Translations under genes and position numbers: made by a program
Part shown: positions 13,949 through 17,984 of the stretch, in pieces
Layout: each line of letters starts with the position of its first letter
Numbering within the stretch: the stretch's first letter is position 1
DNA from: Actinomycetes bacterium
GTDB taxonomy: Bacteria; Actinomycetota; Thermoleophilia; Solirubrobacterales; 70-9
Reading direction: 5' to 3'
Assembly: GCA_023436605.1 (NCBI GenBank)
Contig: JAEZIQ010000098.1
Span: 1-17,984, forward strand
DNA: 17,984 nt
The notes under the pieces: generated by a model
What the model was told of the DNA's origin: nothing
The model's input: only the letters and a program-made list of their open reading frames with translations
The model's database searches: none

Positions 13949-14970
13949 CCATTACCGAGACTTCCGTTGCGACGACCATCCCGCACGACTACTCGAAGCG
14001 GGCGATGGTGTTCGGCGGTCGCTCCTCCCAGGACCTCGCGGCGAAGATCGCCGGCAAGCTTTCCCTTTCGGTCGGTGACGTCACCCTGAAGACCTTCTCC
14101 GACGGCGAGATCTACGGCCGCTACGAAGAATCGATTCGCGGGGCCGACGTTTTTCTGGTCCAGTCGACCTGTGCCAACGTCGAGACGGGCATGACCCCGA
14201 ATGACGCGCTGATGGAACTGATGATCATGGCCGATGCCGCCCAGGGCGCCTCAGCCCATCGCATCATCGCCGTGATGCCCTGGTTCGGCTACGCCCGCCA
14301 GGACAAGAAGTCGGCTCCCCGCGAGCCGATCACTTCGCGGGTAGTCGCCCGTTCGCTCGAGGCGGTCGGCATCGACCGGGTCCTGACCATGGATCTTCAC
14401 GCCGGTCAGATCCAGGGTTTCTTCACGGTGCCGGTCGATCACATGACCGCCCAGCCGATGCTCACCCAGTGGTTCGCCGACCAGTACGACCCGGAGGAGC
14501 TGGTCATCGTCTCCCCGGATGCCGGTCGCGCCAAGGCCGCCCGTAACTTCGCCCGCAAGGTCGGAACCGAGTGGGCGATCATGGAGAAGGAACGGCCGAA
14601 GCAGCAGGTCGCCGAGATCGGCTACGTGGTCGGTGACGTCAAGGACAAGATCGCGATCATTTCCGACGACATGATCGACACGGCCGGCACCCTCTGCGCC
14701 GCCGCCCGCACCGTCCTCGACGAGGGCGCGAAGTCGGTCATCGCCTGCGCCACTCACGGAGTCTTCTCCGGCCCCGCCTTCGAGCGCCTCCCCTACGAGA
14801 AGTCCGGCCTCGAGAAGATCGTAGTCACCGACACGATCCCCCTCCGCCCCGGCGCCCCGGACAACATCCACGTCCTCAGCACCGCCGGCACCCTCGCCGA
14901 CTCGATCCGCCGCATCTTCACCGACGACTCGGTAAGCGAAATCTTCGCCGGCGAAAACCAGCTTTTCTGA
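13945..14970 (+). CDS. prs: Ribose-phosphate pyrophosphokinase (PRPP synthase)
   Basis: 341 residues. It makes phosphoribosyl pyrophosphate from ribose-5-phosphate and ATP, feeding purine, pyrimidine, histidine, tryptophan and NAD synthesis. Visible motifs: FSDGEIYGRYEESIRG (51-66), MPWFGYARQDKK (111-122), the family signature DLHAGQIQGFFTVPVDH (150-166; Asp150 and His152 region binds metal), the flexible loop KERPKQQVAEIG, and the PRPP-binding loop SDDMIDTAGTL (240-250). The N-terminus has about 15-18 residues before the conserved core (MTITETSVATTIPHDYSK), a little longer than the typical 310-320-residue enzyme. The GTG start overlaps the glmU stop, and a purine-rich AGAAGGGGA lies 10-15 bases upstream. 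An internal ATG at residue 21 would cut into the core, so the longer form is preferred. Confidence 0.97.
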   Translation: MTITETSVATTIPHDYSKRAMVFGGRSSQDLAAKIAGKLSLSVGDVTLKTFSDGEIYGRYEESIRGADVFLVQSTCANVETGMTPNDALMELMIMADAAQGASAHRIIAVMPWFGYARQDKKSAPREPITSRVVARSLEAVGIDRVLTMDLHAGQIQGFFTVPVDHMTAQPMLTQWFADQYDPEELVIVSPDAGRAKAARNFARKVGTEWAIMEKERPKQQVAEIGYVVGDVKDKIAIISDDMIDTAGTLCAAARTVLDEGAKSVIACATHGVFSGPAFERLPYEKSGLEKIVVTDTIPLRPGAPDNIHVLSTAGTLADSIRRIFTDDSVSEIFAGENQLF

Positions 14971-14973
14971 TAG

Positions 14974-15420
14974 TTGACCACACTGGTCCGCTTCGAGGGG
15001 GATCGGGGATGGCTCGAGTTTCGGCTCGAACGCTACGAATTCAAGCGGGCAAGTGACTACTGGGACGGCAACTGGATCGTCGGCTCGATCCGGTCATCCT
15101 TGCTCGAAGCCAACCCGGGCCGGAGCGAGTTGCCGGTGTACTTCAGGACAAATGAGCTGGCCCAGCTCGCCCAAGATCTTCAGGAATTCCTTACCGGCGA
15201 CAGCCAGAAGGTTGAGACCAGTCACATCGAAGGTCAGTTCGGTCAGGTTTTCGAACGCGCCGGGGACCGGATCATGTGGTCATTCTGGTTCGATGATCAA
15301 CGAGACTCGAAGTTTGTGGCTGAACCGACAAAAATGTCGAGGGAGAATGCCGATTCCAGCCTCGCCGCACTCGAAGCCGTGATTCGCAACTACCCGATCC
15401 GTGGCGAGTCGTTCGGGTAG
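14974..15420 (+). CDS. Protein resembling WapI-type immunity proteins
   Basis: 148 residues. The block LEFRLERYEF...DYWDGNWIVGSI near the N-terminus, followed by an FRTNELAQLAQDLQEFL helix and a C-terminal LAALEAVIRNYPI, resembles small proteins annotated as WapI-family immunity proteins. Those are encoded beside contact-dependent toxins and neutralise them in the cytoplasm. The resemblance is from memory of the DYWDGNWI pattern, not from a search. The only possible start is TTG at 14974, since an in-frame TAG lies directly before it. It sits three bases after the prs stop with no Shine-Dalgarno, so it probably depends on prs transcription and translation. No signal peptide or membrane segment is seen. 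No toxin gene is present nearby. It contains more AT-rich codons (TTC, AAG, GAT) than glmU-prs, a possible hint of later arrival. Confidence 0.6.
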   Translation: MTTLVRFEGDRGWLEFRLERYEFKRASDYWDGNWIVGSIRSSLLEANPGRSELPVYFRTNELAQLAQDLQEFLTGDSQKVETSHIEGQFGQVFERAGDRIMWSFWFDDQRDSKFVAEPTKMSRENADSSLAALEAVIRNYPIRGESFG

Positions 15421-15483
15421 CCCTAACCGCGAGATCCAGATTTTCAGCGAATAGAGCTGACTTTCAGCATCTCGGCGCTTTGC

Positions 15484-16041
15484 TCAGGCCTTGATACCGC
15501 GGAGGACGAGGTCGGCGAAGCGGTGGGCCTGGTTGGCTCCGATTGAGCTGAATTCGCGGAGGGCGAAGAAGAGGAGGCGGAGGTCTTCGGGGGAGGCCTC
15601 CTCGGTTATTTGGTCGGCCACCTTCGCCCGGTCGAACATCGCGGTGAGTGAATCGGTGGCCTGCTGGCGGGCCTCGCGGACCTCGTCGCTGACGATCGCG
15701 GCCTGGTCCCAGGCGGACTGTGAAAGCGCGTCGCGGAGACAGTCGTCGACCGTTTCGTGGACCGCCTGCTTCAGCGCATCCCAGGGGTCGGGGTCATCAA
15801 GGGTCGCATCGAACCTACGGCTCAGAGCCTTCGACCTTTCGATGACCAGGGCCCCGATCAGCTCGTCCTTGGTTCCGACCTGGCGATAGATGCTGCCGAC
15901 CCCGATCCCCAGCGCATCGGCGAGGGCCGGCATCGGGGCGTCGAGGCCTTCCCGGGCAAAGAGCCGGTCGGCGGCCTCCAGGGTCCGGTCCCGCTTCTCC
16001 TCGACGGAAAGCGAAGACCACTCTTGTGCCGGAATGGCCAT
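15484..16041 (-). CDS. TetR-family transcriptional regulator
   Basis: 185 residues. The N-terminal DNA-binding domain (about 15-62) follows the TetR pattern: RDRTLEAADRLFAREGLDAP, then ALADALGIGVGSIYRQVGTK (recognition helix), then DELIGALV. The remainder is a helical ligand-binding and dimerisation domain rich in Asp/Glu and Leu, without a recognisable specific type, so the effector is unknown. The ATG at 16041 is divergent from ilvD, with 17 bp between the two start codons. The start codon lies inside the perfect palindrome 16030-16045. Autorepression together with control of ilvD is therefore a reasonable inference. A TAAGAT -10 candidate lies six bases before the ATG and no Shine-Dalgarno is present, so a leaderless mRNA is likely. 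A GTG further upstream is unavailable because of the short gap. Confidence 0.88.
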   Translation of the reverse strand: MAIPAQEWSSLSVEEKRDRTLEAADRLFAREGLDAPMPALADALGIGVGSIYRQVGTKDELIGALVIERSKALSRRFDATLDDPDPWDALKQAVHETVDDCLRDALSQSAWDQAAIVSDEVREARQQATDSLTAMFDRAKVADQITEEASPEDLRLLFFALREFSSIGANQAHRFADLVLRGIKA

Positions 16042-16077
16042 TCCGCTATCTTAGCGACATGCCAGCGCTCAGATCAA
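16024..16077. promoter_or_regulatory. Overlapping divergent promoters of tetR-like gene and ilvD
   Basis: Plus strand: TTGTGC (16024-16029), 17-bp spacer, TATCTT (16047-16052), then six bases to the ilvD ATG. Minus strand: TTGATC (16072-16077, 4/6 to TTGACA), 18-bp spacer, TAAGAT (16048-16053), then six bases to the regulator ATG. The two -10 boxes overlap by five bases. RNA polymerase could occupy only one orientation at a time. Confidence 0.6.
16030..16045. promoter_or_regulatory. Candidate TetR operator: perfect 16-bp palindrome
   Basis: CGGAATGGCCATTCCG is its own reverse complement over all 16 bases. It fills almost the whole spacer between the candidate ilvD -35 and -10 boxes and covers the first codons of the TetR-family gene. 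TetR-type repressors typically bind such inverted repeats within promoters, often beside their own gene. The size and position fit; binding is inferred. Confidence 0.6.
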
Positions 16078-17954
16078 AAACCGTCACCCATGGCCGCAAC
16101 ATGGCCGGCGCCCGCGCGCTCCTTCGCGCCTCCGGCGTCGCCCGAGAGGACTTTGGCAAGCCGATCGTGGCCGTCGCCAACTCCTACACCCAGTTCGTCC
16201 CCGGCCACACGCACCTGAAGCCGGTCGGCGAGGTGGTTTCCGCAGCGATCCAGGAAGCCGGGGGAGTCCCGCTCGAGTTCAACACGATCGCGGTCGACGA
16301 CGGCATCGCCATGGGCCACGGCGGCATGCTCTACTCGCTGCCCTCCCGCGATTTGATCTCCGACAGCGTCGAGTACATGGTCAACGCCCACTGTGCCGAC
16401 GCGATGGTCTGCATCTCGAACTGCGACAAGATCACCCCGGGCATGCTCAACGCGGCGCTCAGGCTCAACATCCCGCCCGTCTTCGTCTCCGGCGGTCCGA
16501 TGGAAGGCGGCACCGCGACGCTGGTCGACGGCACCGTCCGCAAGCGGGTCAACCTGATCTCGGCGATCGCCGACGCAGTCGCCGACGAGGTCAGCGACGA
16601 GGACATCGCGATCATCGAGGAGAACGCCTGCCCGACCTGCGGTTCCTGCTCCGGCATGTTCACCGCCAACTCGATGAACTGCCTGACCGAGGCGCTCGGA
16701 CTTTCGCTGCCCGGCAACGGCTCGACCCTCGCCACCCACACCGCCCGCAAGGAGCTCTACGAGTCGGCCGGTCGCACCGCGGTCGAGATCGCCCACAAGT
16801 ACTACGACGAGGACGACGAGACAGTCCTGCCGCGTTCGATCGCCACCCGCGACGCCTTCGAGAACGCGATGACCCTCGACATCGCGATGGGTGGCTCGAC
16901 CAACACGGTGCTACACCTGCTGGCCGCTGCCCGCGAGGCCGGAGTGGACTTCGAGATGTCCGACATCGACGAGCTCTCGAAGCGGGTTCCCTGCATCTGC
17001 AAGGTCGCCCCGAACGGACACTTCCTGATGGAAGACGTCCACCGGGCCGGCGGCATCCCCGCCATCCTCGGCGAGCTCCGCCGTGGAGGGCTGCTGAACG
17101 AGGACGTCCACACGGTCCACGCCCCCGACATCGACACCTGGCTCGGCAGCTGGGACATCCGCGGGCCGAAGCCATCCGAGATCGCCCTCGACCTCTTCCA
17201 CGCGGCCCCGGGATGCGTGCGCTCGGCCGAGGCCTTCTCCCAGTCGGAGCGCTGGGAATCGCTCGACACCGATGCGGCGGAGGGCTGCATCCACGACATC
17301 GAACACGCTTACTCGAAGGACGGCGGGCTGGCGATCCTCTACGGCAACATCGCAGAGCGCGGCTGTGTCGTGAAGACCGCCGGCGTGGATGAGTCGATCC
17401 TCAAGTTCAGCGGTCCGGCCTTCGTCGTCGAGTCCCAGGACGATGCGGTCGACGCGATCCTCAGCGGCCGGGTCAAGTCCGGCGACGTGGTCGTGATCCG
17501 CTACGAAGGACCGCGCGGCTGGCCCGGCATGCAGGAGATGCTCTACCCGACCTCCTACCTGAAGGGCCTTGGCCTCGGCAAGGAATGCGCGCTCCTGACC
17601 GACGGGCGCTTCTCCGGCGGGACCTCCGGCCTCTCGATCGGTCACGTCTCGCCCGAGGCTGCGGCCGGAGGGGCAATCGCCCTGGTCGAGACCGGAGACA
17701 CGATCGCGATCGACATCCCCAACCGGACGATCACTCTCGAAGTCGAAGAAGAGGCGCTGGCCGCCAGGCGCGAGGCGATCGAGGCCTCGGGCGGCTATCA
17801 GCCGGTCGACCGGGACCGGGTCGTCTCGCCGGCCCTCCGGGCCTACGCGATGATGGCCACCTCGGCCGACACCGGCGCGGTCCGGGATGTAGAAGGCGTG
17901 GAGCGGCTGGTCAACGCTGCCCGGCTGCTCGACTCCGAACACCTCACTTCCTAG
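16059..17954 (+). CDS. ilvD: Dihydroxy-acid dehydratase
   Basis: 631 residues from the ATG at 16059, which gives the family-typical N-terminus MPALRSKTVTHGRNMAGARAL. The in-frame GTG at 16026 would add 11 unrelated residues and run over the regulator's start. The enzyme dehydrates 2,3-dihydroxy-3-methylbutanoate and -methylpentanoate to the 2-oxo acids, the step before transamination to valine and isoleucine. Seen motifs: NSYTQFVPGHTHLK, SNCDKITPGM (Cys122; Lys124 is the likely carbamylated ligand), ACPTCGSCSGMFTANSMNCL (Cys191, 194, 197), GGSTNTVLHLLA and LTDGRFSGGTSGLSIGHVSPEA. The QFVPGH form in place of a cysteine-containing motif, and the length above 600, match the E. coli-like branch, known to carry a [4Fe-4S] cluster. 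No leader peptide or attenuator fits before the start; control is probably through the overlapping promoter and palindrome. Confidence 0.97.
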   Translation: MPALRSKTVTHGRNMAGARALLRASGVAREDFGKPIVAVANSYTQFVPGHTHLKPVGEVVSAAIQEAGGVPLEFNTIAVDDGIAMGHGGMLYSLPSRDLISDSVEYMVNAHCADAMVCISNCDKITPGMLNAALRLNIPPVFVSGGPMEGGTATLVDGTVRKRVNLISAIADAVADEVSDEDIAIIEENACPTCGSCSGMFTANSMNCLTEALGLSLPGNGSTLATHTARKELYESAGRTAVEIAHKYYDEDDETVLPRSIATRDAFENAMTLDIAMGGSTNTVLHLLAAAREAGVDFEMSDIDELSKRVPCICKVAPNGHFLMEDVHRAGGIPAILGELRRGGLLNEDVHTVHAPDIDTWLGSWDIRGPKPSEIALDLFHAAPGCVRSAEAFSQSERWESLDTDAAEGCIHDIEHAYSKDGGLAILYGNIAERGCVVKTAGVDESILKFSGPAFVVESQDDAVDAILSGRVKSGDVVVIRYEGPRGWPGMQEMLYPTSYLKGLGLGKECALLTDGRFSGGTSGLSIGHVSPEAAAGGAIALVETGDTIAIDIPNRTITLEVEEEALAARREAIEASGGYQPVDRDRVVSPALRAYAMMATSADTGAVRDVEGVERLVNAARLLDSEHLTS

Positions 17955-17962
17955 CCCGAGAC

Positions 17963-17984
17963 GCGGGGGACGCGCCCCCCCCGC
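17963..17984 (+). terminator. GC-rich hairpin after ilvD, cut by the window edge
   Basis: GCGGGGG (17963-17969) pairs with CCCCCGC (17978-17984) across an 8-base loop, nine bases past the ilvD stop. The bases that would show a U-run lie outside the window, so terminator function is only probable. Confidence 0.5.

Noticed and set aside
15421..15483. A terminator between the WapI-like gene and the TetR-family gene
   Set aside because: Only a 5-bp stem (GCTGA-CTT-TCAGC) without a U-run was found, too weak to call although the genes converge here.
16026..16058. GTG start for ilvD at 16026
   Set aside because: It adds 11 residues unlike the family N-terminus and overlaps the palindrome and the -10 candidate. 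The ATG at 16059 gives the usual MPALRS start.
16911..17942. A 343-codon minus-strand open frame opposite ilvD
   Set aside because: ilvD has all family motifs on the plus strand. The antisense product is a low-complexity Arg/Asp/Gly/Val-rich shadow.
1..17984. CRISPR arrays, insertion sequences, integrase or phage genes, attachment sites beside the tRNA
   Set aside because: No regularly spaced repeats, transposase-like proteins or terminal inverted repeats were seen. The tRNA-Gln 3' end is not repeated nearby as far as I can tell by eye.

Overview
The window is GC-rich bacterial chromosome with densely packed genes. The most likely source is an actinobacterium of the class Thermoleophilia (Solirubrobacterales-like). 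This is an inference from three things: high GC at third codon positions, GTG and TTG starts with TANNNT -10 boxes, and very basic C-terminal tails on secreted proteins of a kind I associate with that class. No 16S rRNA or other marker is present to confirm it.

Left end (1-1692, + strand): the tail of a PAP2-type membrane phosphatase, a two-helix small membrane protein and a PucR/CdaR-type transcriptional regulator. They are packed or overlapping and probably form one operon. It ends in a perfect 20-bp hairpin between convergent genes.

Centre (1748-11573, - strand): four consecutive genes of about 770-800 codons for paralogous secreted serine hydrolases of the CocE/NonD - X-Pro dipeptidyl-peptidase (S15) type. 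Each has a signal peptide, a GxSYGG nucleophile elbow, a TDD motif, a GH(P/M) catalytic histidine, a C-terminal beta-sandwich and a basic tail. At least one gap holds a convincing terminator and others hold candidate promoters, so they look like a tandem family of mostly separately transcribed genes. Upstream on the same strand is a tRNA-Gln(UUG) gene.

Right part (11806-17954): an HdeD/DUF308 membrane protein (+). Then glmU and prs (+, overlapping GTGA), which supply UDP-GlcNAc and PRPP, followed by a small protein resembling WapI-type immunity proteins (+). Last are a TetR-family repressor gene (-) and ilvD (+), divergent and only 17 bp apart.

The most notable regulatory feature is the tetR/ilvD gap. 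It carries a 7-bp core that reads as a -10 box on both strands, each box six bases before a start codon. Beside it is a perfect 16-bp palindrome filling the ilvD -35/-10 spacer, a good candidate TetR operator. glmU and hdeD also have a -10-like hexamer 6-7 bases before their start codon and no Shine-Dalgarno, so several housekeeping genes here look leaderless. The secreted hydrolase genes instead have clear Shine-Dalgarno sites. I saw no CRISPR array, insertion sequence, phage gene or rRNA. No gene-free stretch exceeds 300 bases; the longest is 12364-12544.
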